Assembly (NCBI GenBank): GCA_017307855.1
Contig: JAFKGD010000006.1
Coordinates: 124,001-188,000, forward strand
Direction of reading: 5' to 3'
DNA length: 64,000 bases
Source of the DNA: Burkholderiales bacterium
GTDB taxonomy: Bacteria > Pseudomonadota > Gammaproteobacteria > Burkholderiales > Burkholderiaceae_C
Part shown: in pieces, positions 43,594 through 51,688 of the stretch
Layout: each line of letters opens with the position of its first letter
Position numbering within the stretch: position 1 is the first letter of the stretch
The notes under the pieces: generated by a model
What the model was told of the DNA's origin: nothing
What the model saw: only the letters and a program-made list of their open reading frames with translations
The model's database searches: none
Made by a program: the position numbers and the translations under genes

Positions 43594-44408
43594 ACCGCCC
43601 CGATCAACAACGCACCGCCGAACAGAACGTGCGCCGCGCTCGCGTTTTCGGCGTGCTCGAATCGGCCGGCGTGCTGGCGGCGCTGCTCGCGCTGTGGTGG
43701 CTGGCCAGCCACTTCCAGTGGGTGAGCAAGGTGTTCCTGCCCACGCCCGAGGCCACGCTGCACAGCCTGCTGCAGGGCCTGAACCTCGCGCCGTCTGACG
43801 TGCCCGGCGAACTGGCGGGCTTCACCGCCAGCACGGTCGAGCGCATGCTGCTGGGCTGGCTGCTGGCCTCGTTCGCGGGCATGGCGCTGGGCGCGCTGAT
43901 CGGCATTTCGGCGCAGGCTCGCGCGTGGATCCAGCCCACGCTGGAATTCATCCGCCCGCTGCCCGCCTCGGCCGTGCTGCCGCTGGCGATTTCCATCTTC
44001 GGCCTCTCGCCCAGCATGGTGCTGTCGGTGGTGGCGTTCGGTGCCATGTGGCCGGTGCTGCTGGCCACCATCCACGGCTTCGCCAGCGTGGAGCCGCGCC
44101 TGAAGGAAGTGGCCGGCGCGCTGCAGATCAGCCGCGCCGCCTTCATCTGGAAGGTGGGCCTGCCCAGCGCCATGCCCGACATCCTGGCCGGCATGCGGCT
44201 GTCGATGACGGTGTCGCTGATCGTGGCCGTGGTGGGCGAGATGATCGCCTCGCAGTCGGGCCTGGGCCAGGCCATCCTGCTGGCCGCGCGCTCGTTCCGC
44301 GCGAGCGAACTGTTCGCCGGCATCGTGCTGCTGGGCCTGATCGGCTTCGTGACCAATGCGCTGCTGGCCGTGGCCGAACGCCGCCTGCTGCGCTGGCAGC
44401 ACCCCTGA
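43590..44408 (+). CDS. ABC transporter permease (SsuC-like)
   Basis: A 272-residue permease with a short charged N-terminus followed by six predicted helices and the EAA-type loop EPRLKEVAGALQISRAAFIW. It overlaps the preceding permease by four bases. It resembles that permease in layout but is clearly diverged, as expected for partners in a heterodimer. It is followed after 34 bases by the second lactonase, linking uptake directly to catabolism. Confidence 0.9.
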   Translation: MNRPDQQRTAEQNVRRARVFGVLESAGVLAALLALWWLASHFQWVSKVFLPTPEATLHSLLQGLNLAPSDVPGELAGFTASTVERMLLGWLLASFAGMALGALIGISAQARAWIQPTLEFIRPLPASAVLPLAISIFGLSPSMVLSVVAFGAMWPVLLATIHGFASVEPRLKEVAGALQISRAAFIWKVGLPSAMPDILAGMRLSMTVSLIVAVVGEMIASQSGLGQAILLAARSFRASELFAGIVLLGLIGFVTNALLAVAERRLLRWQHP

Positions 44409-44442
44409 CATCCCGCCCCGTCACGACATCAGGAAACCGCCC

Positions 44443-45486
44443 ATGCCCACGCCCGCCAATCCGCTCGATGGCTTCACGGTAGACCGCGCCGCGCTGCGCT
44501 ACGTGGGCGACGGCCTGCAGCGGCCCGAATGCATCCTGGCCGAGCGCGACGGCTCGCTGTGGGCCGCCGACGCGCGCGGCGGCGTGACGCACATCGCACC
44601 CGACGGCAGCCAGCGCTTCATCGGTCAGCGCGCCGACGCGCGCTTCGCACAGGCGGCCGATGCGAAGGCCGATGATTTCGAGGCCAAGTTCACGCAAGGC
44701 ACGCTGCCCAACGGCCTGGCGTTCGCGGCCAATGGCGACATCCTGATCTCCAACTTCGGCACCGACGTGCTGGAGGTGATGAGCCGCGACGGCACCACGC
44801 GCACCTTGTACGACCGCATCGACGGCCAGCCGATCGGCAAGGTCAACTTCGTGCTGCGCGACTCGAAGGACCGCATCTGGCTCACCGTCTCCACGCGTGT
44901 GAACCCATGGACGGCCGCCGCCGCGCGTCGCGTGCAGGACGGCTACATCGCCGTGGTGGACCCACATGGCATCCGCGTGGTGGCCGACGGCTTCCACTTC
45001 ACCAACGAGGTGCGGCTCGACGCGAAGGAAGAGTGGCTCTACATCGTCGAGACCACCGGCCCGCACGTCACGCGCATGCGGCTGGACGAATCGCAACCCG
45101 GCGGCGTGCAGCTCAAGGACCGCGAGGTGTTCGGCCCGTCGCATCTGGGCGGCTACCCCGACGGCATCGCTTTCGACAGCTTCGGCAACCTGTGGTGCAC
45201 CCTGGTGATGGTGGACCAGCTGATCGCCCTCACGCCGCAGGGCGAGCGCCGCCTGCTGATGGACGACGGCGACCCCGAGGCCAGCCGCAACCTGCTCGAC
45301 AGAATGGCCGCCGGCACCGTGACCGCCGAGGACATGCAGCGCGCCCATGGCAGCGTGGCGCCCTGGATGGCCAGCATCACCTTCGGCGGACCCGACCTGC
45401 GCACCGTGTACCTGGGCAGCCTGCTGGGCACGCGCATTCCGTACTTCACGTCGCCGGTGGCGGGCCTGCCTATGGTCCACTGGTGA
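44443..45486 (+). CDS. SMP-30/gluconolactonase family lactonase (copy 2)
   Basis: A 347-residue beta-propeller lactonase paralogous to the gene at 30217. It has Glu29 in LQRPECILAE, the Asn in TNEVRLDAKEEWLY, and the Asp in GYPDGIAFD; the C-terminus SPVAGLPMVHW matches copy 1. It hydrolyses a lactone, probably one formed from the compound imported by the preceding ABC system. It is the first of the catabolic genes after the transporter. Confidence 0.88.
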   Translation: MPTPANPLDGFTVDRAALRYVGDGLQRPECILAERDGSLWAADARGGVTHIAPDGSQRFIGQRADARFAQAADAKADDFEAKFTQGTLPNGLAFAANGDILISNFGTDVLEVMSRDGTTRTLYDRIDGQPIGKVNFVLRDSKDRIWLTVSTRVNPWTAAAARRVQDGYIAVVDPHGIRVVADGFHFTNEVRLDAKEEWLYIVETTGPHVTRMRLDESQPGGVQLKDREVFGPSHLGGYPDGIAFDSFGNLWCTLVMVDQLIALTPQGERRLLMDDGDPEASRNLLDRMAAGTVTAEDMQRAHGSVAPWMASITFGGPDLRTVYLGSLLGTRIPYFTSPVAGLPMVHW

Positions 45487-45529
45487 ACCCCCGCAGAATC
45501 ACGATCACACATTCCAAGGAGACCCCACC

Positions 45530-46351
45530 ATGCCCCGCAAGTTCGTCGACATCTCGATCTTCCTGGAGAACGACGTGCTCTCCGATCCGCCGCCGTTCGC
45601 GCCCAAGATCCAGTACTTCACGCACGAGAACACGGTCGACCAGATCACGCCGTTCTTTCCCGGCCTCAAGAAGGAAGACCTGCCCGACGGCGAAGGCTGG
45701 GCGGTGGAGCAGGTGCAGCTGTCCACGCACAACGGCACGCACCTGGACGCGCCGTATCACTTCCACAGCACGATGGACGACAAGCTCGGCGAGAAGAAGC
45801 CGGCCATCGCCATCCACGACGTGCCGCTGGAGTGGTGCTTCCAGCCGGGCGTGAAGCTGGACTTCCGCCACTTCCCCGATGGCTACGTGGTGACGGCCGA
45901 GGACGTCGAGGCCGAACTCAAGCGCATCGGCCACACGCTGTCGCCGCTGGAGATCGTGGTCATCAACACGCGGGCCGGCGAGCGCTACGGCAACCCCGAC
46001 TACGTGAGCGCCGGCTGCGGCATGGGCTACGAGGCCACGATGTATCTGCTGGAGCGCGGCGTGCGCCTGACCGGCACCGACGGCTGGAGCTGGGACGCGC
46101 CTTTCGTGCACACCGCGAAGAAGTACGGCGAAACGAAGGACGCCGGCCTGATCTGGGAAGGCCACAAGGCCGGCCGCGACATCGGCTACTGCCACATCGA
46201 GAAGCTGCACAACCTCGAAGCGCTGCCGCCCACGGGCTTCTTCATCAGCTGCTTCCCGCACAAGATCCGCGGCGCCTCGGCCGGCTGGACGCGCGCCGTC
46301 GCCATCTTCGACGATGCATTGTTCACCCCCACGGGCGCTCACTCCGTGTAG
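45530..46351 (+). CDS. cyclase family protein (kynurenine formamidase/isatin hydrolase-like, copy 2)
   Basis: A 273-residue cyclase-family hydrolase with the full metal motif (His67, His71, Asp73, Pro75, His77 in THNGTHLDAPYHF). It is very similar to copy 1 at 38219 over its whole length and has 12 extra C-terminal residues. There is a good AAGGAG ribosome site. Together with lactonase copy 2 it forms a lactonase-cyclase pair downstream of the ABC transporter, mirroring the first half of the cluster. Confidence 0.87.
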   Translation: MPRKFVDISIFLENDVLSDPPPFAPKIQYFTHENTVDQITPFFPGLKKEDLPDGEGWAVEQVQLSTHNGTHLDAPYHFHSTMDDKLGEKKPAIAIHDVPLEWCFQPGVKLDFRHFPDGYVVTAEDVEAELKRIGHTLSPLEIVVINTRAGERYGNPDYVSAGCGMGYEATMYLLERGVRLTGTDGWSWDAPFVHTAKKYGETKDAGLIWEGHKAGRDIGYCHIEKLHNLEALPPTGFFISCFPHKIRGASAGWTRAVAIFDDALFTPTGAHSV

Positions 46352-46353
46352 TT

Positions 46354-46404
46354 CCCTGCCCCCCGAGGGGGCCGCGGCCGCCTTGGGGCGGCCCGGCGGC
46401 GGCC
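46354..46404. repeat. GC-rich palindromic spacer repeat
   Basis: Directly after the cyclase stop, the spacer has CCCCC-GA-GGGGG (46360-46371) followed by an overlapping G/C palindrome around CCGCGGCCGCC / GGCGGCCCGG. The form fits the abundant intergenic palindromes of Comamonadaceae, and may also act as a terminator or mRNA 3'-end stabiliser. A related element is inserted in the synthetase gene at 20887. Confidence 0.6.
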
Positions 46405-46459
46405 GGATGGCTGTTGCCCCGACTAACATTCCGTCCATCAACAGAAGAGACACAGCGAC

Positions 46460-47782
46460 ATGGCCCTGAACCACACGCACGACCCCGCCGCGAAGAGCTG
46501 GCTTGAATCCGCCAACGCTGCCGGCACCGACTTCCCGATCCAGAACCTGCCGTTCGGCGTGTTCCGCCGTAAAGGCAGCAACGAAGCCTTCCGCGGCGGC
46601 GTGGCCATCGGCGACCAGGTGATCGACCTGGCGGCCGTCTCGCGCGCCGGCGCGGTGTCGGGCCTGGCCGCACAGGCCGCCAACGCCGCCGCCAAGGACG
46701 CGCTCAACGACCTGATGGCCATGGGCCCGGCCGCCTGGAGCGCGCTGCGCCACGCACTGTTCGACCTGCTGCGCGAAGGCGCGTCGGGCCCGGGCGTGCA
46801 GGCGTTGCGCGCCGGCCTGGTGCCGATGGCCGACGTGGAGTATTCGCTTCCCACGCGCGTGGGCAACTACACCGACTTCTACACGTCCATCCACCACGCC
46901 CGCAACGTGGGGCGCATCGCGCGTCCGGACGATCCGCTCACGTCGAACTTCCAGTGGATCCCGATCGCGTATCACGGCCGCGCCTCCAGCGTGGTCATCA
47001 GCGGCACGCCCTTCCGCCGCCCCATGGGCCAGGCCATGCCGCCGGGCGCCAAGGCCCCCGTGTACGGCGCCTGCAAGCGGCTCGACTATGAGCTGGAGAT
47101 GGGCTTCTACATCGGCCAGGGCAACCGCCAGGGCGAGCCCGTGCCCATGGCCGAGGCCGAGCAGCAGATCTTCGGCATGTGCCTGCTCAACGACTGGTCG
47201 GCGCGCGACCACCAGTTCTGGGAGATGGCGCCGCTGGGCCCCTTCCTGGGCAAGAACTTCTGCACCACCGTGTCGCCGTGGATCGTGACGATGGAAGCGC
47301 TGGAGCCCTACCGCGTGCCGTTCGCGCACCCGGCCGACGAGCCGCAGCCGCTGGCCTACCTCGACAGCCCCGCCAACCGCGAACGCGGCGGCGTGGACGT
47401 GCAGCTCGAAGTGCGGCTCGAATCGAAACAGCACCGTGCCAGGGGCCTGTCCGCCGATCGCCTGTCGGCCACCAGTTTCCGCCACCAGTACTGGACCATC
47501 GGCCAGATGGTCACGCAGCACACCGTGGGTGGCTGCAACCTGCAGCCGGGCGACCTGCTGGGCACGGGCACGATCTCGGGGCCGACCTACGAAGAAGCCG
47601 GCGCCATCGTCGAGCTGTCGGTGGGCGGTACGAAGCAGATCCCGCTGCCGGCCACGGGCGAGAGCCGCACCTTCCTGGAAGACGGTGATGCCGTGATCCT
47701 GCGCGGCTGGTGCGAGAAGCCCGGCGCGGCGCGCATCGGCTTCGGCGAATCGCGCGGCGAAGTGCTGCCCGCCATCGGCTGA
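46460..47782 (+). CDS. fahA: fumarylacetoacetase
   Basis: A 440-residue true fumarylacetoacetase. The N-terminal SH3-like domain begins WLESANAAGTDFPIQNLPFG. The catalytic His146 falls in DFYTSIHHARNVG. PYHG-type contact AYHGRASSVVISG and the metal-binding DYELEMGFYIG and LLNDWSARD follow. It hydrolyses fumarylacetoacetate to fumarate and acetoacetate, the last step of homogentisate (tyrosine) degradation. Homogentisate dioxygenase is not next to it in this window. The acetoacetate could be used by the acetoacetyl-CoA synthetase at 20122. Confidence 0.95.
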   Translation: MALNHTHDPAAKSWLESANAAGTDFPIQNLPFGVFRRKGSNEAFRGGVAIGDQVIDLAAVSRAGAVSGLAAQAANAAAKDALNDLMAMGPAAWSALRHALFDLLREGASGPGVQALRAGLVPMADVEYSLPTRVGNYTDFYTSIHHARNVGRIARPDDPLTSNFQWIPIAYHGRASSVVISGTPFRRPMGQAMPPGAKAPVYGACKRLDYELEMGFYIGQGNRQGEPVPMAEAEQQIFGMCLLNDWSARDHQFWEMAPLGPFLGKNFCTTVSPWIVTMEALEPYRVPFAHPADEPQPLAYLDSPANRERGGVDVQLEVRLESKQHRARGLSADRLSATSFRHQYWTIGQMVTQHTVGGCNLQPGDLLGTGTISGPTYEEAGAIVELSVGGTKQIPLPATGESRTFLEDGDAVILRGWCEKPGAARIGFGESRGEVLPAIG

Positions 47783-47798
47783 CGCGAGGGGCCGCACC

Positions 47799-48275
47799 AT
47801 GGCGTTGCCGACCCCGTCGCTCGAATTCGCCTGCGACCTGGTGGTGCACGTGGCGCCGCCGCTGGAGGCCGGCGCCATCACCGGCCTGAACAGCCGCGGC
47901 CGGCGCCGCATCATCCCCATCACGGGCGGCAGCGTGAGCGGGCCGCAGATGCAGGGCCGCGTACTGCCCGGCGGCGCCGACTTCCAGCTGGTCGTCTCCG
48001 ACACCTGCGCCGACCTCGACGCGCGCTACCTGCTGCAGCTCGACGGCGGCGAGCACGTCTTCGTGCAGAACCGCGCGCTGCGGCGGGGCTCGGCCGCCGA
48101 CATCGCGAAGCTGGTGCGCGGCGAGCCGGTGGATCCGGCCGCCATCTACTTCCGCTGCGTGCCCACGTTCGAGGTTTCTTCGCCAGCGCTGGCGTGGCTC
48201 ACCGAGAGCGTCTTCATCGGCACCGGCGCGCGCTTTCCCGACCGGGTGGAGATGCGCTTCTTCCGCGTGGGCTGA
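47799..48275 (+). CDS. DUF3237 family protein
   Basis: A 158-residue beta-barrel-like protein of DUF3237. Recognisable parts are the N-terminal LEFACDLVVHV, GRRRIIPITGGSVSGPQMQG and RFPDRVEMRFF at the end. The family is found next to aromatic and lactone catabolic genes but has no assigned reaction. It lies 16 bases after fahA and is likely cotranscribed. No signal peptide is visible. Confidence 0.8.
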   Translation: MALPTPSLEFACDLVVHVAPPLEAGAITGLNSRGRRRIIPITGGSVSGPQMQGRVLPGGADFQLVVSDTCADLDARYLLQLDGGEHVFVQNRALRRGSAADIAKLVRGEPVDPAAIYFRCVPTFEVSSPALAWLTESVFIGTGARFPDRVEMRFFRVG

Positions 48276-48315
48276 ACGCGGCCGCCCGCGAGACGACGGC
48301 GGCAGGCGCCGCCAC

Positions 48316-48336
48316 ATGGTTGTACGATGCAACCAT
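48316..48336. promoter_or_regulatory. palindrome ATGGTTG-N7-CAACCAT abutting a start codon
   Basis: A perfect inverted repeat with 7-base arms ends one base before the ATG of the MarR-GNAT gene. Symmetry and position match a MarR-type operator, so binding would block initiation. The repeat itself creates an in-frame upstream ATG at 48316. Confidence 0.65.
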
Positions 48337-49335
48337 ATGGCCACCTCATCTGCCGCGTCGCGCGAGGACGCCCTCGCCCACGATCCTGTCGAATCGGTCC
48401 GCGCCGCCTCGCGCACCCTGGTGCGCGAGCTGGGCTTCATGCGCCCCACGCTAGCCGCGACCGAGTATTCGCCCTCCGCCGTGCATGCGCTGCTCGAGAT
48501 CGAGGCGAACGGCAGCATGACCGCGGCCCAGCTGGTGCAAGTGCTGGTGCTGGAGAAGTCGAGCGTCAGCCGCATGCTCTCGCGGCTGGTGGCCACGGGC
48601 GAGCTGAAAGAAGCCGCAGGCGAGGGCGATGCGCGGGTCAAGCCGTTGCATCTCACCGCGCGCGGCAGGCGCACGGTGCGCTCCATCCACGCGCACGGGC
48701 GCGCGCAGGTCGTGGCCGCCTTGCAGCGGCTGAACCCGTCGCAGCAACAGACCGTGGTCCAGGGGCTGGACGCCTACGCCGGCGCATTGCGGGCCTGTCG
48801 CGAGGCCGCTCCGGTGCGCGTCAACAGCCCGGCGCCCATCGCCATCGAGGCGGGCTACCGGCCGGGCGTGATCGGGCGCGTCGCCGAAATGCACGCGTCG
48901 TTCTACGCGCGGCACTGGGGCTTCGGCGCGATCTTCGAGAGTCGCGTCTCGGCCGGCCTGGCCGAGTTCAGCCAGCGCCTTCACGAGCCCTGCAACGGCC
49001 TCTGGGTCGCGACACAGGGCGGGCGCATCGTCGGCTCCGTCGCGATCGACGGGCAGGACCTGCGCCCCGGGCTGGCCCACCTGCGCTGGTTCATCCTGGA
49101 CGACGGTTGCCGGGGCAGCGGCGCGGGCCGCCGCCTGCTGCACGAGGCGATCGCTTTCTGCGACCGCGCCGGCTTCGCGGCGACGCAGCTATGGACCTTC
49201 CGGGGCCTGGACGCGGCGCGGCGGCTCTACGAATCCGCCGGCTTCGAGCTGACGCACGAGGCGCCGGGCGACCAGTGGGGCACGCAGGTGGTGGAGCAGC
49301 AGTTCACCCGCCGCAGTCAGGCGCCGGCCGCCTGA
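48337..49335 (+). CDS. MarR-type regulator fused to a GNAT acetyltransferase
   Basis: A 332-residue two-domain protein. Residues about 15-155 are a MarR winged helix (MTAAQLVQVLVLEKSSVSRML, then GDARVKPLHLTARG). Residues about 165-325 are a GNAT domain with the acetyl-CoA loop region DDGCRGSGAGRRLLHEAI and LYESAGFELTHE. MarR-GNAT fusions are known as bifunctional regulators; the acetyl acceptor is unknown. ATG at 48337 is preferred; the ATG at 48316 lies inside the operator and has no ribosome site. Confidence 0.86.
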   Translation: MATSSAASREDALAHDPVESVRAASRTLVRELGFMRPTLAATEYSPSAVHALLEIEANGSMTAAQLVQVLVLEKSSVSRMLSRLVATGELKEAAGEGDARVKPLHLTARGRRTVRSIHAHGRAQVVAALQRLNPSQQQTVVQGLDAYAGALRACREAAPVRVNSPAPIAIEAGYRPGVIGRVAEMHASFYARHWGFGAIFESRVSAGLAEFSQRLHEPCNGLWVATQGGRIVGSVAIDGQDLRPGLAHLRWFILDDGCRGSGAGRRLLHEAIAFCDRAGFAATQLWTFRGLDAARRLYESAGFELTHEAPGDQWGTQVVEQQFTRRSQAPAA

Positions 49336-49376
49336 AGCCGCACCGATTCCTCGCCCCTCGCGCCAGTTAACACTGA

Positions 49377-49392
49377 TTTCGCACAACCGTGC
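49377..49392. promoter_or_regulatory. TetR operator copy 1
   Basis: TTTCGCACAACCGTGC contains the inverted repeat GCAC-AACC-GTGC, followed directly by a TAATAT -10-like box and, 13 bases after the repeat, the TetR ATG. The identical 16 bases recur before the 37-residue gene at 50068, which strongly suggests one regulator controlling both. Confidence 0.75.
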
Positions 49393-49405
49393 TAATATCA
49401 TCCCC

Positions 49406-50008
49406 ATGGACGCCCGCACCCAGAAAAGCGAACTCACCCGTGCCGCCATCGTCGGCGCGGCGCTGGATCTCGCCCTGCACGACGGGCTGGAGGCCATCAC
49501 GCTGCAGGCCGTGGCCGATCGCATCGGCCTCTCCAAGAGCGGCGTGTTCTCGCGCGTGGGTTCGCGCGAGGCGCTGCAGAAGGCCGTGATCGAGGAGTAC
49601 GGCCACCGCTTCCTGGCCGACGTGTTCGTGCCCGCGATGCAGTCGCCGCGCGGCCTGCCGAGGCTGGACAGCGTCATGCAGCGCTGGATCGCACGCATGC
49701 GTGACGTCGAGCTGCAGACCGGCTGCCTCTACACCGCCGGCGCCTTCGAACTCGACGACCGCGAAGGCGAGTTGCGCGAACTCCTTCTGCAGGAGGTCAC
49801 CCGCTGGCGCGCGGCGCTGCGGCGCACGGTGCTGCAGGCGGTGGAAGAAGGCCACCTGCGCGCCGACACCGACGCCGGGCAGCTGGTGTCCGAACTCAAT
49901 GGCCTCGTGATGACCCTGATGCACGACGGCCGCTTCCTGCGCGATGCGCAGGCCCCGGCGCACGCGCTTGCCACCTGGCAGCGGCTGCGGGCCGGATACG
50001 CTGCCTAG
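49406..50008 (+). CDS. TetR/AcrR family regulator
   Basis: A 200-residue TetR regulator. The helix-turn-helix is GLEAITLQAVADRIGLSKSGVFSRVGSREALQ-type, with recognition helix near residues 35-45. The C-terminal domain has the GCLYTAGAFELDDREGELRE block. The ATG lies 13 bases downstream of a palindrome. The same palindrome precedes the next small gene, so the protein probably represses itself and that gene until a ligand binds. Confidence 0.88.
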   Translation: MDARTQKSELTRAAIVGAALDLALHDGLEAITLQAVADRIGLSKSGVFSRVGSREALQKAVIEEYGHRFLADVFVPAMQSPRGLPRLDSVMQRWIARMRDVELQTGCLYTAGAFELDDREGELRELLLQEVTRWRAALRRTVLQAVEEGHLRADTDAGQLVSELNGLVMTLMHDGRFLRDAQAPAHALATWQRLRAGYAA

Positions 50009-50067
50009 CGCGGCGCCCTTCTCATTCCTGATTCATGCCTGCGTCCCTTTTCGTCCAACCGCCCATA

Positions 50068-50084
50068 TTTCGCACAACCGTGCG
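50068..50084. promoter_or_regulatory. TetR operator copy 2
   Basis: TTTCGCACAACCGTGCG repeats the 16 bases found before the TetR gene and extends the palindrome to CGCAC-AACC-GTGCG. It ends just before the AAAGGAG ribosome site of the 37-residue gene, placing it in the core promoter or leader. Confidence 0.75.
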
Positions 50085-50099
50085 ATAAAGGAGATCACC

Positions 50100-50213
50100 A
50101 TGTTCGTCATCCTGCTGCTCGCCCTGGTCTTCGGCGCCATCCACGTGGCCGCCCGCGTCATGGACTCGCTGCATTCGCTGCCCCGCAGCAACGAGGACTG
50201 GGTCTGGTATTGA
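50100..50213 (+). CDS. 37-residue single-span membrane protein under TetR control
   Basis: A small ORF of 37 residues with one hydrophobic helix (FVILLLALVFGAIHVAARV) and a short polar tail ending in two Trp/Tyr. A strong AAAGGAG lies 6 bases before the ATG. The preceding operator is identical to that of the TetR gene 92 bases upstream. It resembles no family I know. Small membrane proteins of this kind often tune transporters or membrane stress responses; here that is only a suggestion. Confidence 0.68.
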   Translation: MFVILLLALVFGAIHVAARVMDSLHSLPRSNEDWVWY

Positions 50214-50271
50214 ACGTCCGCCACTTCCGCTAGCATCGCCGCCTGCCAAGACAACACACAAGGAGATGGCC

Positions 50272-51567
50272 ATGGGCATGTTCGACTGGAAGGAAAAGAG
50301 CGCGGCGGCGCTGGACGGCGGTGGGGTGATCGGCCCCGACGAGCGCCTGCCGTGGCCGCAGACCGGCGTGATGGGCGTGCAGCACGTGATCGCGATGTTC
50401 GGCGCCACGGTGCTGGCCCCCATCCTCATGGGCTTCAACCCCAACATCGCGATCCTGATGAGCGGCATCGGCACGCTGATCTTCTTCGTGATCACGGGCG
50501 GCAAGGTGCCCAGCTACCTGGGCTCGAGCTTCGCCTTCATCGGCGTGGTGATCGCGGCCAGCGGCTACGGCGGCCAGGGGCCCAACGCCAACCTGGCGGT
50601 GGCCCTGGGCGGTATCGTGGCCTGCGGCGTGCTCTACACGCTGATCGGTTTCATCGTGCAGGCCGTGGGCACGGGCTGGATCGAGCGCTTCATGCCGCCC
50701 GTGGTCACCGGCTCGGTGGTGGCGGTGATCGGCCTGAACCTGGCGGGCATCCCGGTCAAGAACATGGCCGCCAGCAACTTCGACAGCTGGATGCAGGCGG
50801 TGACCTTCCTCTCGGTGGGCCTGGTGGCCGTGTTCACGCGCGGCATGGTGCAGCGCCTGCTGATCCTGGTGGGCCTGATCGTCGCCACCGTGATCTATGC
50901 ACTGCTCACCAACGGCCTGGGCTGGGGCAAGCCGATGGATCTCTCGGGCATCGTGGCTGCCGCATGGTTCGGCGCGCCGGCGTTCACCGCGCCCGTGTTC
51001 ACGGCCAACGCGATGCTGCTGATCGCGCCCGTGGCCATCATCCTGGTGGCCGAGAACCTGGGCCACATCAAGGCCGTGACGGCCATGACCGGCCGCAACC
51101 TCGATCCGTACATGGGCCGTGCCTTCATCGGCGACGGCATCGCCACCATGGTGAGCGGCTCGGCCGGCGGCACGGGCGTGACCACCTACGCCGAGAACAT
51201 CGGCGTGATGGCGGCCACGCGCATCTACTCCACCGCCATCTTCGTGGTGGCGGCGGTGATCGCGCTGGTGCTGGGCTTCTCGCCGAAGTTCGGCGCCGTC
51301 ATCCAGGCGATTCCGCTGCCGGTGATGGGCGGCGTGTCGATCGTGGTGTTCGGCCTGATCGCCGTGGCCGGCGCGAAGATCTGGGTCGACAACCGCGTGG
51401 ACTTCACCGACAACCGCAACCTCATCGTGGCCGCCATCACCCTGGTGCTGGGCACGGGCGACTTCACGCTGAAGTTCGGCCAGTTCGCGCTGGGCGGCAT
51501 CGGCACCGCCACCTTCGGCGCCATCATCCTGTACGCGCTGCTGAGCGTGGGCCGCAAGCCGCGCTGA
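50272..51567 (+). CDS. uracil-xanthine permease family (NCS2) transporter
   Basis: A 431-residue NCS2/SLC23-type permease with 12-14 hydrophobic segments. The family signature GGTGVTTYAENIGVMAATR is complete, along with NPNIAILMSGIGTLIFF and ILVAENLGHIKAV, closest to UraA/RutG pyrimidine permeases. It imports uracil or a related base by proton symport. The ATG at 50272 has AAGGAG 6 bases upstream; the ATG at 50266 is directly adjacent to the ribosome site and less likely. Confidence 0.9.
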   Translation: MGMFDWKEKSAAALDGGGVIGPDERLPWPQTGVMGVQHVIAMFGATVLAPILMGFNPNIAILMSGIGTLIFFVITGGKVPSYLGSSFAFIGVVIAASGYGGQGPNANLAVALGGIVACGVLYTLIGFIVQAVGTGWIERFMPPVVTGSVVAVIGLNLAGIPVKNMAASNFDSWMQAVTFLSVGLVAVFTRGMVQRLLILVGLIVATVIYALLTNGLGWGKPMDLSGIVAAAWFGAPAFTAPVFTANAMLLIAPVAIILVAENLGHIKAVTAMTGRNLDPYMGRAFIGDGIATMVSGSAGGTGVTTYAENIGVMAATRIYSTAIFVVAAVIALVLGFSPKFGAVIQAIPLPVMGGVSIVVFGLIAVAGAKIWVDNRVDFTDNRNLIVAAITLVLGTGDFTLKFGQFALGGIGTATFGAIILYALLSVGRKPR

Positions 51568-51636
51568 CGGCCGCAGGCGGCGGCGCGCGGGCCATGGACG
51601 GCACGCGCGCCGCCACAGACAAGTCCGCGATATCCA

Positions 51637-51657
51637 ACCAACGATTGATTCGTTGGT
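51637..51657. promoter_or_regulatory. inverted repeat upstream of the CysB-like gene
   Basis: ACCAACGA-TTGAT-TCGTTGGT is a perfect 8-base-arm inverted repeat ending 31 bases before the regulator ATG. It is a plausible autoregulatory site of the LysR-type regulator. Confidence 0.6.
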
Positions 51658-51688
51658 CCGCGGCGGCCGCGACCGAATAATGCGGCGC

